Assembly: GCF_001013905.1 (NCBI RefSeq)
Contig: NZ_LN831790.1
Coordinates: 7,516,001-7,580,000 of the forward strand
Origin: Streptomyces leeuwenhoekii
Lineage (GTDB): Bacteria > Actinomycetota > Actinomycetes > Streptomycetales > Streptomycetaceae
Direction: 5' to 3'
Length of the DNA stretch: 64,000 nt
In this document: one piece after another, positions 1 through 8,463 of the stretch
Numbering within the stretch: position 1 is the first letter of the stretch
Layout: each line of letters opens with the position of its first letter
Position numbers and translations under genes: made by a program
The notes under the pieces: generated by a model
The model's database searches: none
Told to the model about the DNA's origin: nothing
Seen by the model: the letters and a program-made list of their open reading frames with translations, nothing else

Positions 1-789
1 GACCTGGAGCGGGTCGCGGACGTCTTCACGCGCGCCGCACAGCTACCGCAGCTACGACTGGCAGGACTCCACGTCCACCTCGGCTCGCCCATCTACTCTC
101 CCGAGCCGTACGTCCGGGCGCTGACCCGTGTCCTGGAGCTGGAGGGGCAGTTGCGCGCCGCCGGTCACCACATCGAACTGATCAACATGGGCGGCGGGTT
201 CGCGGCCGACTACGAGACGGGGCTGGCGCCCGGGTGGAAGGACTACGCGGCGGCCATCGTCCCGGTGCTGCGGCCCTTCGTCGCGGCCGGCGGCCGCGTC
301 ATCATGGAGCCGGGCCGCTCCATCGCCGCCAACGCCGGGGTGCTGCTCACCCGCGTGCGCTATCTCAAGAGCGCCGGCCCGCGCACGGTGGCCATCGTCG
401 ACGCGGGCATGACCAACCTGATCCGCGCGGCGCTGTACGACGCCTTCCACTTCATGTGGCCGGTGCGCCCGGCCGGCGGTCTCGTCCCCCCGAACCGCAC
501 CGAGGACCTGCGCCTGGAACACTCCCAGGAGTACGACGTGGCGGGCCCCATCTGCGAGTCCAGCGACTACCTGGCCCGCGCCCGCTCGCTCCCTCGTCTG
601 GGTGAGGGCGACCTGCTGGCCGTCTTCGGGGCCGGCGCCTACGGCATGGCCATGGCCAGCCAGTACAACTCCTCGCTGCGCCCGGCCGAGGTGCTGGTGG
701 AAGGCGACGGCAGCCGGCTGATCCGCCGGCGGGACACCTACCACGACCTGGTCGCGGCGGAACTGGACCTTCCCGGCGGGAAGTTCTAG
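1..789 (+). CDS. Diaminopimelate-decarboxylase-family PLP enzyme (5' end outside window)
   Basis: This is the C-terminal 262 residues of a fold-type III PLP decarboxylase; the open frame runs from base 1 to TAG. Visible family motifs are HVHLGS (barrel strand), NMGGGF (Gly-rich phosphate loop), EPGRS, DAGMTNLIRAALYDAFH, the catalytic-Cys segment GPICESSD, and GAYGMAMASQYNSSLRPAEV, where the Tyr contacts PLP. The family decarboxylates meso-diaminopimelate, ornithine or related D-centres. It could be the housekeeping lysine enzyme. Its position beside a kinase, PLP enzyme, ATP-grasp and exporter operon also fits a specialised decarboxylase of an amine-containing natural product. The catalytic Lys lies outside the window. 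Family assignment is firm; substrate is unknown. Confidence 0.88.
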   Translation, partial: DLERVADVFTRAAQLPQLRLAGLHVHLGSPIYSPEPYVRALTRVLELEGQLRAAGHHIELINMGGGFAADYETGLAPGWKDYAAAIVPVLRPFVAAGGRVIMEPGRSIAANAGVLLTRVRYLKSAGPRTVAIVDAGMTNLIRAALYDAFHFMWPVRPAGGLVPPNRTEDLRLEHSQEYDVAGPICESSDYLARARSLPRLGEGDLLAVFGAGAYGMAMASQYNSSLRPAEVLVEGDGSRLIRRRDTYHDLVAAELDLPGGKF

Positions 790-810
790 TACGCCGGTCG
801 CGATGGCGGT

Positions 811-845
811 GACGAGGTCACAGCGTTGGAGGCCGTGACCTCGTC
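811..845 (+). terminator. Hairpin downstream of the decarboxylase gene
   Basis: An 11-bp perfect inverted repeat (GACGAGGTCAC / GTGACCTCGTC) with a 13-nt loop begins 21 nt after the decarboxylase stop. No U-tract follows, as is usual in high-GC actinobacteria. Confidence 0.5.
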
Positions 846-913
846 GTTCGCAGTGGCTCCAGCGGGCTCGGCGCCGTCGTCGCCGGCCCGCCAACGACGG
901 AGACGATCCACCC

Positions 914-960
914 GTCCGGCGGTTCCCGTCCGCACGCGGGGCGGACGGGAACCGCCGGAC
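914..960. terminator. Bidirectional terminator between converging genes
   Basis: A perfect 20-bp inverted repeat (arms 914-933 and 941-960) with a 7-nt loop lies between the decarboxylase (+) and the ABC ATPase (-). It would form a very stable stem on either strand. Confidence 0.75.
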
Positions 961-988
961 AGGCCCTGCGCCGGATGCGCGGCGGCCG

Positions 989-1792
989 TCAGGAGATGAC
1001 CGGGCCGGCAGGGGACGGCTCGCCGGGGAGGAAGGTCACCTGGGGCGCGCCCGTGCGTGGATGGATGGCGACCTCGCACTCCACGCCGTAGACCTCCGCC
1101 AGGAGCCGGGGCGTGAGGATGTCGGCGGGCGGCCCCGCGGCGGTGACCTTGCCGTCGCACAGCACGTAGAGGCGGTCGCAGTAGTACGCGGCCAGGTTGA
1201 GGTCGTGCAGGGCCACCAGGACCGTCGCGGGCAGGTGCCGCACGGTGGCCAGGACTTCGAGCTGATGGCGTATGTCGAGGTGGTTGGTCGGCTCGTCCAG
1301 GACCAGGAGGGACGGCTGCTGGGCGAGGGCGCGGGCGATGAGCACGCGTCGGCGTTCGCCGCCGGAGAGCCGGTCGAAGGGACGGTGGGCCAGGGCGGTG
1401 GCGTCCACCGCGGCGAGCGCCGACCGGATCAGGTCGGCGTCCTCCGATGTGTCCCCGTCGAGCAGCCGTTTGTGCGGGGTGCGGCCCATCGCGACCACCT
1501 CGCGCACCGAGAGGTCGGACTCGACGCTCGACTCCTGTACCACCGCCGCCACCGTCCGGGCGAGCTGCCGCACGGGCAGCGACCAGGCGTCGGTGCCGTC
1601 GACACCTATCTGCCCGGCCGCGGGGCGCAGGACGCGGTAGACGGCGCGCAGCAGGCTGGACTTGCCGCTGCCGTTCGGTCCGACCAGGCCGACGACCTCG
1701 CCGGGCCGGGCGGTCAGGGAGACGTCCTCGACCAGGCGGTGCGCGCCGGCGGTGAGGGTGACGCCGTCGATGACGAGTTCCGCGCCGGTCAT
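989..1792 (-). CDS. ABC transporter ATP-binding protein, FecE/BtuD type
   Basis: This 267-aa ATPase energises the adjacent permease. The Walker A motif is GPNGSGKSS, the Q-loop lies in VVQESSVESD, the signature is LSGGERRRVLIARALAQQP, Walker B is LLVLDEPTNHLD and the switch His is in ALHDLNLA. These spacings and the DEPTNHLDI form are typical of siderophore/corrinoid importers. The ATG is preceded by a purine-rich stretch and overlaps the 3' end of the permease gene by 4 nt (ATGA), indicating translational coupling. It is the third gene of the riboswitch-controlled operon. Confidence 0.9.
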   Translation of the reverse strand: MTGAELVIDGVTLTAGAHRLVEDVSLTARPGEVVGLVGPNGSGKSSLLRAVYRVLRPAAGQIGVDGTDAWSLPVRQLARTVAAVVQESSVESDLSVREVVAMGRTPHKRLLDGDTSEDADLIRSALAAVDATALAHRPFDRLSGGERRRVLIARALAQQPSLLVLDEPTNHLDIRHQLEVLATVRHLPATVLVALHDLNLAAYYCDRLYVLCDGKVTAAGPPADILTPRLLAEVYGVECEVAIHPRTGAPQVTFLPGEPSPAGPVIS

Positions 1793-2904
1793 GCCCCTCC
1801 TCGCTCGCCGCTCCGCCGGGCGTCCCGGCGCATCAGCCACAGGAAGAACGGGCCGCCGCACAGTGCCGTGAGCACGCCGACGGGTATCTCCAGCGGCGCG
1901 GCGACGACACGTGCGGCGATGTCGGCCCAGACGAGGAAGACGGCGCCGCCGAGCGCGGCCGTCGGCAGGACGCGGCGGTGGTCGCCGCCGACGACGAGGC
2001 GGACGATGTGCGGCAGCATCAGGCCGACGAAGCCGATCGGCCCGCACGCCGCGACCAGGATGCCTGTGACGAGGGAGAGCAGGACGAACATGCGGGCGCG
2101 GAAGCGGGCCACGTCCAGCCCCATCGTGGTCGCGGCCTCCTCGCCGGCGAGGAGCAGGTTCAGATTGCGGGCCTGGACCATGAGGACGCCGATGCCCAGG
2201 AGCAGGGCGGCGCCGGGAAGCCACAGCGTGTCCCAGTTCACGCCGCCGAGGCCGCCGAGGGTCCAGGCGAGGACCGCGCGGGTCTCGTTGCCCCGGTCGG
2301 TGGTGAGCAGCAGGAGGTCCAGTACGGCGGTGAGTACCGCGGCGATGGCCACACCGGACAGAACCAGCCGTGTGGAGGTGATCCGGCCGCCGGTGCGCGC
2401 GGTGGCGTAGACGAGCAGCAGCGCGCCGAGGGCGCCCGCGAACGCGGCGACCGACAAAGACACCGGCCCGAACAGGGTCACCCCGAACACGATCACCACG
2501 ACGGCGCCCAGGGACGCCCCCGAGGAGACACCGAGCAGATACGGCTCGGCGAGCGGATTGCGGATCAGGGCTTGCATGGCACTGCCCACCACGGCGAGCC
2601 CGGCGCCGGCCACCGCGCCGAGCAGCACCCGCGGCGCCCGTACGTCCAGCACGATGGTCTCCCGGGCGGCGGACCAATCCGGTTCCGCCCAGTCGGCACC
2701 CAGCGCGTGCGCCACGATGCCCCACACCTGGCCGGGCGGCACCCGCACCGAGCCGATGGCCAGGCCCGCCATGGCGGAGACCACCAGCAGGACGGCCAGG
2801 ACGGCGAGTATGACGGCGAGACCGGCCCGGTCCGCCCGCCGGTCGCCCTGTCGTCGCTGTCGCACGGGGTGCCCGGCGCCGGTGTCGGTGACCGGGGCCG
2901 TCAC
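1789..2904 (-). CDS. ABC transporter permease, FecCD/BtuC family
   Basis: This 371-aa permease starts at a GTG that overlaps the stop of the binding-protein gene (GTGA). After a polar N-terminus there are about nine to ten hydrophobic helices. Family hallmarks are the QALIRNPLAEPYLLGVSSGASLGA segment, read here as two adjacent motifs (NPLAEP and LGVSSGA), the coupling-helix region GEEAATTMGLD, and GPIGFVGLMLPHIVR near the C-terminus. It forms the inner-membrane channel for the substrate delivered by the lipoprotein. The family carries ferric siderophores, haem or cobalamin; the cobalamin riboswitch upstream favours a corrinoid. Confidence 0.9.
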   Translation of the reverse strand: MTAPVTDTGAGHPVRQRRQGDRRADRAGLAVILAVLAVLLVVSAMAGLAIGSVRVPPGQVWGIVAHALGADWAEPDWSAARETIVLDVRAPRVLLGAVAGAGLAVVGSAMQALIRNPLAEPYLLGVSSGASLGAVVVIVFGVTLFGPVSLSVAAFAGALGALLLVYATARTGGRITSTRLVLSGVAIAAVLTAVLDLLLLTTDRGNETRAVLAWTLGGLGGVNWDTLWLPGAALLLGIGVLMVQARNLNLLLAGEEAATTMGLDVARFRARMFVLLSLVTGILVAACGPIGFVGLMLPHIVRLVVGGDHRRVLPTAALGGAVFLVWADIAARVVAAPLEIPVGVLTALCGGPFFLWLMRRDARRSGERGGA

Positions 2905-3944
2905 TCGAAGCTCTCGGGGTGGATGCCGCGGGCCAGGTCCCCGACCGCGTAGGCCGAGCGGACGCCGACCAGCGTGGCGGTCAGCGGCAGCACGACGAAC
3001 CGCTTGTTCCTGATCGCGGGCACGTCGGCGAGAGCCGGCTGGGAGAGCAGGAAGTCCTTCTTCTGTTCGACACTTCCGGCACCGGCGTAGTCGTAGATCG
3101 CGATGACCTCCGGCTTGCGTTCGACGACCTGCTCCCAGGAGACGTCGCCGAAGACCTCGTCGAGGCCGGCGAAGACGTTCCTGCCGCCGGCCAGCCGGAT
3201 CAGTTCGGTGCCAAGGCTCTTGCCACCCGCGGTGAAGGCGGTCTTGTCGCCGCTGTCGTAGACGAAGACGGGCACCCGGGGTTCGCCCCTGACTGCGGTG
3301 GCGGCCTTGTCGACCCGCGTCTGGAGGTCGGAGACCAGCTTGTCCGCCCGGTCGGGCACGCCGAAGATCCGGCCGATGGTGCGGACCTCGTCGTAGGTGT
3401 CCTTCATCGTGACCCGCTTCTTGCCGCAGTACTCGCGGTTGAGGTGGGTGTTTATGCCGACGTCGGCGAACGCCTCGCGGGAGCGGCCCTCGTTCTCGGC
3501 GAAGGCACTGCCGTAGCCCCCGTAGACGAGGTCCGGCTCGGCCTCCAGGACCGTCTCGAAGGACGGTTCCTTCTTCGCCAGTGCCGGAATCGACTCGTAG
3601 TCCTTCTTCAGTTCGGGCAGGACGGCGGAATCGCGGAAGGCGGTGCCGACCATGCGGTCCCTCAGGCCGAGGGCGAGCATGAGTTCCGCCGGATGCTGGT
3701 GGATGGTGACGACACGGGAGGGCGGCTCGTCGTACCTCGTCCGCACGCCGCAGTTGTCCACGGTGACGGGGAAGCCGCCGGCCGACGAGGCCGTGGTTTC
3801 CGTGTTCTGGGCGCTGTCCTGCGACGATCCGCAGCCGGCGGTCAGCAGGGCCGCCGACAGGGAGACGACCGCGGCCGTCGCACGCAGGGCGTGGCGCTTG
3901 CGGGCAGGGGTGAACAGCGGGGGACGGAACGTGCCGTCGTACAC
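2901..3944 (-). CDS. Substrate-binding lipoprotein of a FecB/BtuF-type importer
   Basis: This 347-aa protein has a positively charged N-terminus, a hydrophobic segment and the lipobox LLTAGC, so it should be anchored outside the membrane. The mature part has the bilobal class III binding-protein pattern: VVTIHQHPAELMLALGL in lobe 1, EAEPDLVYGGYG before the hinge, and a C-terminal lobe with RKPEVIAIYDY. The GTG start lies 6 nt after a perfect AGGAGG (3951-3956), which decides the start. It is the first gene of the operon and the one directly behind the cobalamin riboswitch, so a corrinoid ligand is the favoured inference. A siderophore or other cofactor cannot be excluded. Confidence 0.88.
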   Translation of the reverse strand: MYDGTFRPPLFTPARKRHALRATAAVVSLSAALLTAGCGSSQDSAQNTETTASSAGGFPVTVDNCGVRTRYDEPPSRVVTIHQHPAELMLALGLRDRMVGTAFRDSAVLPELKKDYESIPALAKKEPSFETVLEAEPDLVYGGYGSAFAENEGRSREAFADVGINTHLNREYCGKKRVTMKDTYDEVRTIGRIFGVPDRADKLVSDLQTRVDKAATAVRGEPRVPVFVYDSGDKTAFTAGGKSLGTELIRLAGGRNVFAGLDEVFGDVSWEQVVERKPEVIAIYDYAGAGSVEQKKDFLLSQPALADVPAIRNKRFVVLPLTATLVGVRSAYAVGDLARGIHPESFE

Positions 3945-3984
3945 GTGAAGCCTCCTGGGGAGTCCGCGCTCCTCGGAACGGGCC

Positions 3985-4155
3985 CGCGACAGGCCAGTGT
4001 CCTGACTCCCGGATCGACGCTCCTCCCCCTCGCCTTCCCGCGCGCTGCGCAGTGGCGTGCCGAAGGGTGTACTCCCCGGTCACAGTGGCGGGACCGTGCC
4101 GGACTCGCACCGGCTTCCTGTTTCCCGTCGCGGTGATGACCCGGTGATACTACGG
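3985..4155 (-). promoter_or_regulatory. Cobalamin (AdoCbl-type) riboswitch
   Basis: On the minus strand the leader carries the conserved core GGGAA, then GCCGGTGCGAGTCCGGCAC, CGGTCCCGCCACTG (4083-4125), and at its 3' side the B12 box AGTCAGGACACTGGCCTG (3991-4008). Spacing and order match the cobalamin riboswitch family. The element ends about 45 nt before the start of the lipoprotein gene, so high cobalamin should shut the ABC importer down, probably at translation because the SD lies just downstream. Outer boundaries are approximate. Confidence 0.92.
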
Positions 4156-4214
4156 TCCGCCGCACCCCGGCCGGAAGGGCGTGCCACCCCGTTCGCGCAT
4201 CCCCGCGCCCTCCG

Positions 4215-4964
4215 TCACACCTCGCGGACCGCGCGCAGCACCAGCCGTTCGGCGTTCTCGTCGTAGGGGCGGCCGTCGAAACCGCCGAAGACCTCCACCC
4301 GGCCGAACCCGGCCTCCTGCGTCATCCGCCGCAGCTCCACCGCGCTGTACACGAACCACACCAGGCCGGCCCGCGTCACCCGCTCACCCCGGACCAGCAC
4401 CCAGTCGCTGCGCAGCCGCGCCCAGTCGTCCAGCACGGTGTCGGTCTGCACCAGCAGGTCGTCACCGCGCCGCACCACCTTGGGCGGGGTCACCTTCCGG
4501 GCCAGGAGTTCCTTGCCGGCGAGGTCCAGGACGAGCGTGCCGCCCGGTGCCAGACAGGTGTACATGGTGCGCAGCACGCGGGCGTTGTCGGCGGGGTCCT
4601 CGAAATAACCGAACGAGGTGAACATGTTGAGGACGACATCGAAGCGGCCGGGCGCCTCGTACGCGCGCGCGTCGGCCCGCACATACGTGACCCGGGCACC
4701 GGCGTCGGCCGTCCGCTTCCGCGCCAGGTCCAGCATGGCCGTACTCAGGTCCACCCCGGTGACGTCGTAGCCGCGCAGGGCGAGCGGCACGGTGAACACG
4801 CCCGGTCCGCAGCACAGGTCCAGCACCCGGGCACCGGCGGGGAAGGCCAGCAGGGGAGAGGCGCCGAGCAGTTCCTCGGCCTGCGTGTGACGCTGCTCGG
4901 AGAAGAGGAAGTCGTAGAACTCGGTCCAGAAGTCATCGTCCTGGAACCCGCCCGTCCGTGTCAT
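4215..4964 (-). CDS. Class I SAM-dependent methyltransferase
   Basis: This 249-aa protein has a Rossmann methyltransferase fold: motif I VLDLCCGPG, acidic motif II VTGVDLS, RADARAYE (adenine-binding Asp), motif IV FDVVLNMFTSFGYF and post-I LAPGGTLVLDL. It most resembles methyltransferase domain 25 (UbiE/small-molecule) enzymes. It is the last gene of the five-gene minus-strand operon and overlaps the preceding transporter gene by 32 nt. Its likely role is tailoring (N- or O-methylation) of the product made by the upstream kinase, PLP enzyme and ligase. The acceptor is unknown. Confidence 0.85.
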   Translation of the reverse strand: MTRTGGFQDDDFWTEFYDFLFSEQRHTQAEELLGASPLLAFPAGARVLDLCCGPGVFTVPLALRGYDVTGVDLSTAMLDLARKRTADAGARVTYVRADARAYEAPGRFDVVLNMFTSFGYFEDPADNARVLRTMYTCLAPGGTLVLDLAGKELLARKVTPPKVVRRGDDLLVQTDTVLDDWARLRSDWVLVRGERVTRAGLVWFVYSAVELRRMTQEAGFGRVEVFGGFDGRPYDENAERLVLRAVREV

Positions 4965-6198
4965 GCGGTCTCAGTGCTCCTTCGTCGTCATCGTGCGGGT
5001 GGGGGTCTCGCGCCGTGGGATCGCGCAACGCCAGCAGCACCGGGGGCAGCAGCAGGCACTGCGCGGCGGCCAGCAGCCAGAACAAGCCGGTGTTCCCGGC
5101 GCGTTCGCCGAGGCCGTACAGTTGCCCGCCCAGCACTCCGCTGGCGCAGGCGCCGAGCCCCGCGGCCAGCCGCTGCCGGCCGAAGACCACGGCGTCGGAG
5201 CACGAGCTGCGGCGCAGAGCCTCCAGGTCGTTCTTCAGGAACAGGACGATGTCGCCCAGGGTGATCAGCGCTCCGCCCGCCAGCAGCGCCGGGCGGGTGC
5301 CGATGGCCAGGACGGCCAGTCCGGCCGCCAGGCCCGTGAAGCCGACCGTGAGGGCGGTCGCGTAGGGCATCCGCCGGATCAGACCGGAGGCGAGCGGCTG
5401 CACGACGATGACCAGCGTGAAGCAGAGCAGCAGGACGAGGCTGTAGAACGCACTGGAGGCCCGTTCGACGGCGTACACCGCCAGGAAGTGCTGGAAGTGG
5501 AAGTACAGGTAGAACGCGAGCGCGTTGGCGGCGAACGGCAGGAGCGCCGTCCCGGCCGTCAGGCCCCGCCCCGCCCCCCGCCCGTCCGGCTCCCGGGACC
5601 CGGCCGCCGCGGGGAGCCGCGCATGGCCCGCGGTGACGAGGACGAACAGCGCCGTGACGGCCACGAACAGCCAGCCGGGCGAGGACAGCACGAACGGCCC
5701 GGCGACCAGTGGCCCCACCGCCATGCCCGCGTTGAGGGCCGCGTTGCCCGCCGACAGGAACGCCGGGCGGCGCTCGTCGTCCACGCCGTGCACGAGGTAC
5801 GCCTTGTTGGCGGGCAGGTACAGCGCGGCGCCGCAGCACGTGAGGACCAGGGCCCCGACGGCCAGGGGCGGCCAGCGCAGAGCCAGGAGCAGGCCGACGA
5901 AGCCGGCCGTGCGGACGATCAGCGCCCACAGCATCGTGCGGCGCAGCCCGATCCGGTCCGCCAGGGCCCCGCCGACGATCCCCCCGGAGAACTGCACGAG
6001 GGACGCCACGGCCAGCACCACACCCACCGTGCCGAGCCCCATCCCGAGCCGTTCGTGCAGGAACACCGACATGAACGGCAGGACCATGAAGCTGCCGAGC
6101 GGGATCAGGAACGAGCTGAGCAGCAGGAAACGCAGCGGGCCGTCGAGTGTGGACAGCGCGGCCCGCAGTCCTTCCGCGCCCGGCGCGCGTTCACCCAC
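4933..6198 (-). CDS. MFS transporter, probable product exporter
   Basis: This 421-aa protein has about 12 hydrophobic helices. Motif A in the first cytoplasmic loop is GGALADRIGLRRTM, as in drug/metabolite exporters of the MdtH/EntS style. The GTG start overlaps the end of the ATP-grasp gene by 8 nt. The acidic/histidine-rich tail (HPHDDDEG) is cytoplasmic. Its position inside the biosynthetic operon suggests it exports the small molecule or metallophore made there. Confidence 0.87.
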   Translation of the reverse strand: MGERAPGAEGLRAALSTLDGPLRFLLLSSFLIPLGSFMVLPFMSVFLHERLGMGLGTVGVVLAVASLVQFSGGIVGGALADRIGLRRTMLWALIVRTAGFVGLLLALRWPPLAVGALVLTCCGAALYLPANKAYLVHGVDDERRPAFLSAGNAALNAGMAVGPLVAGPFVLSSPGWLFVAVTALFVLVTAGHARLPAAAGSREPDGRGAGRGLTAGTALLPFAANALAFYLYFHFQHFLAVYAVERASSAFYSLVLLLCFTLVIVVQPLASGLIRRMPYATALTVGFTGLAAGLAVLAIGTRPALLAGGALITLGDIVLFLKNDLEALRRSSCSDAVVFGRQRLAAGLGACASGVLGGQLYGLGERAGNTGLFWLLAAAQCLLLPPVLLALRDPTARDPHPHDDDEGALRPHDTDGRVPGR

Positions 6199-7444
6199 CG
6201 GACGCCTCGCGGTCGGTGGCCCCGGCCGACGGGAACGGCTCGGTGAGCACCGACAGGGCGTTGGCGGCGGCCACCGCGTGGTGCGTGGCCAGTTCGGCGG
6301 TCTCGGCCTCCGCGTAGACGATGCCCGCGTAACCGCGGCTGTCGGCCAGGTGCTCGACAGGGTCGCCGACGGACCTGACCGGGTACCAGGCCGGCGACCC
6401 CGGCATGTCCGCCAGGCGTTCCAGCCCGGCGACGCCGGTGAACACCCCGGGCCCGGCCGGGTAGCCCAGGACGAAGGCGACCGCGGGCCCGCCGGGCAGG
6501 TCCGCGTCCATGAGGCGGGGACGGCGGCCGAGCGCGGCCTCGATCATCGCCTCGTACACGTTGACACCGAGCGCCCGGCACAGGCCCTCGCCGACCAGTG
6601 CGCCACCGATCCGGGGATTGATCTCGACGACCTCCGGGCCGCCGGCGGTCAGGACGAACTCCACGTGCGCGAAGCGGTCGGTGTAGCCGATCGCCGCGAG
6701 CACGTCACCGAGCCACCGCTCCAGCGAGGCCCGCCGGGCCTCCGGGAAGGCCACGGGGAAGGCGGTGACCTCCTCCCGGAAGTACGGCTCCGGCGACATC
6801 AGCCGGCTGGAGACGCCCAGCAGCCGCGTCCGGCCCGCCCAGGTGAGGGTCTCGGCGCTGTACACCGGCCCGCTGAAGTACGGCTCCGCGAACAGCCGCC
6901 CCTTCAGCTCCCGCCCGGCCGCCTCGTCCAGGGCCCCCGCCAGCTCCGCCTCGTCGCGGACCAGCCAGACGTTCTGGCTTCCGGTACCCGCCGTGTCCTT
7001 CAGGACGGCGGGCAGACCGACCTCCTTGAGCACCACCTCCTCCGTACCGCGCCCGGTGACCTCCACGGCTCGCCCGCGTGTCAGACCGGCACCGTGCAGG
7101 CGGTTGCGTACGGCCGCCTTGTCCCGGGTCAGCCTCAGTACGGCCGGGTCCAGTCCGGGCAGGCCGAGACGTTCCGTGAGGTCCGCACCGGCCGGCGTCC
7201 AGGTGTCGGTGGAGCTGATCAGGCCACGCACCCCGGGGGTCCGGCGCAGCACTTCTGCCACGCGCTCCACGTCGAAGGTGTCGGTCTCCACGACATCGAG
7301 GGCATCCGCCGCGAGCCGCTCCAGTTCGTACGTGTAGCAGGAGGGGTCCCGGGTGAGCAGGACCAGCCGTTCGCCGAGCGTGTCGGCGGCGCGTACCAGG
7401 TGACCGAGTCCGAAGGTGAGGGACTCCAGGCAGACGACGCTCAT
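6191..7444 (-). CDS. ATP-grasp carboxylate-amine ligase
   Basis: This 417-aa protein has a pre-ATP-grasp Rossmann-like N-domain (residues ~1-100), then the ATP-grasp core: a Lys-bearing strand in PAVLKDTAGTGSQNVWLV, EPYFSGPVYSAETL, and the metal-binding end HVEFVLTAGGPEVVEINPRIGGALVGE, which holds the two Mg-binding acidic residues and Asn. These are features of L-amino-acid ligases and related amide-forming enzymes that pass through an acyl phosphate. ATGA overlap with the PLP gene indicates coupled translation. In this operon it probably joins the amino acid made by the kinase and PLP pair to another carboxylate or amine. Substrates are inferred only. Confidence 0.87.
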   Translation of the reverse strand: MSVVCLESLTFGLGHLVRAADTLGERLVLLTRDPSCYTYELERLAADALDVVETDTFDVERVAEVLRRTPGVRGLISSTDTWTPAGADLTERLGLPGLDPAVLRLTRDKAAVRNRLHGAGLTRGRAVEVTGRGTEEVVLKEVGLPAVLKDTAGTGSQNVWLVRDEAELAGALDEAAGRELKGRLFAEPYFSGPVYSAETLTWAGRTRLLGVSSRLMSPEPYFREEVTAFPVAFPEARRASLERWLGDVLAAIGYTDRFAHVEFVLTAGGPEVVEINPRIGGALVGEGLCRALGVNVYEAMIEAALGRRPRLMDADLPGGPAVAFVLGYPAGPGVFTGVAGLERLADMPGSPAWYPVRSVGDPVEHLADSRGYAGIVYAEAETAELATHHAVAAANALSVLTEPFPSAGATDREASGG

Positions 7445-8463
7445 GCCACCCGCTCCTTCCCGTTCGCCGGGCGGGGGGCGCGCCGCCAGGCCATCGTGGA
7501 CCAGGGCATGGACATCTCCTCGGGTGCGGAGACCTCGACCGGTTTCAGCGCGGCAGGGTCCAGGGCTTCCGTGTGGCGGGCGAAGACGCGGTCGACGTAG
7601 CGGTGTCCGGTGTCGGCGCCGATCACCAGATGCAGCCGGTCGGGGTGGCGACGCGCCTCGTACGTCGCGGCCAGGTATCCGGCTCCGGTGGACAGCCCGG
7701 CGAAGACGGCGTGGTCACGCAGCAGCGCGACCGTGCCGGACATGGCGTGCGTGAAGTCCAGCCAGTGGAGGCCGTCGTAGAGGTGGTGGCGGACGTTGTC
7801 GAAGACGATCGACGACCCGATGCCGGCGATGATCGCCTCCGGGTCGTGGTGGTCCTGGCTGCCGAAGGTGACGCTCCCGAAGGGCTGCACGCCGACCAGT
7901 CGCACCGAGGGGTCGGCGGCACGCAGACGTTCCACGATGCCGCCCGTCGAGGCTCCGGAGCCCACCCCTCCGACGAGGGTCAGCGCGGTCGCGGGAAACG
8001 TGGACGCGATGAGGTCGGCGACCTCGTGGTAGCCGAGGTAGTGGACGTCGTCGTGGTACTGGCGCATCCAGTGCCAGTCGGGGTGATCGGCGAGGATCTC
8101 CTTCACCCGCCGCACCCGCAACTCCTGGTCCAGCTTGAGGCTCTTCGAGGGCCTGACCTGCTCCACGACGGCACCGAGGATCTCCAGCTGGGCGCGGGTG
8201 GTGGTGTCCACGGTGGTGGACGCGACGATGTGGCAGCGCATGCCGTAGCGGTGGCAGGCCAGAGCCAGGGCGTAGGCGTAGATGCCGCTGGAGCTGTCGA
8301 CCAGGGTCTGTCCCGGGCGGATCGTGCCCCGCTCCAGGAGATGGCGGACGGCGGAGAGCGCCGAGTAGATCTTCATCGACTCGAACCGGACGAGGACGAC
8401 GCCGTCGGAGAGCCGGACGAGAGCGGGCACCTTCAGGGCGTCGGCGATGTGGGAGTGGATCAC
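7441..8463 (-). CDS. Cysteine-synthase-family PLP enzyme (beta-replacement)
   Basis: This 340-aa fold-type II PLP enzyme has a Lys-containing segment near residue 30 (RFESMKIYSALSAV, where the Lys should form the Schiff base), the SSSGIYAYALALAC substrate loop, and the Gly-rich phosphate loop GGVGSGASTGG. The GTG start overlaps the kinase stop (GTGA). The family eliminates or replaces a beta leaving group; CysM and SbnA use O-phosphoserine. Placement straight after a threonine-kinase-like GHMP protein suggests that the kinase supplies an O-phosphorylated hydroxy amino acid and this enzyme swaps the phosphate for a nitrogen nucleophile, giving a 2,3-diamino acid. This is inference from context. 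Confidence 0.82.
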   Translation of the reverse strand: MIHSHIADALKVPALVRLSDGVVLVRFESMKIYSALSAVRHLLERGTIRPGQTLVDSSSGIYAYALALACHRYGMRCHIVASTTVDTTTRAQLEILGAVVEQVRPSKSLKLDQELRVRRVKEILADHPDWHWMRQYHDDVHYLGYHEVADLIASTFPATALTLVGGVGSGASTGGIVERLRAADPSVRLVGVQPFGSVTFGSQDHHDPEAIIAGIGSSIVFDNVRHHLYDGLHWLDFTHAMSGTVALLRDHAVFAGLSTGAGYLAATYEARRHPDRLHLVIGADTGHRYVDRVFARHTEALDPAALKPVEVSAPEEMSMPWSTMAWRRAPRPANGKERVA

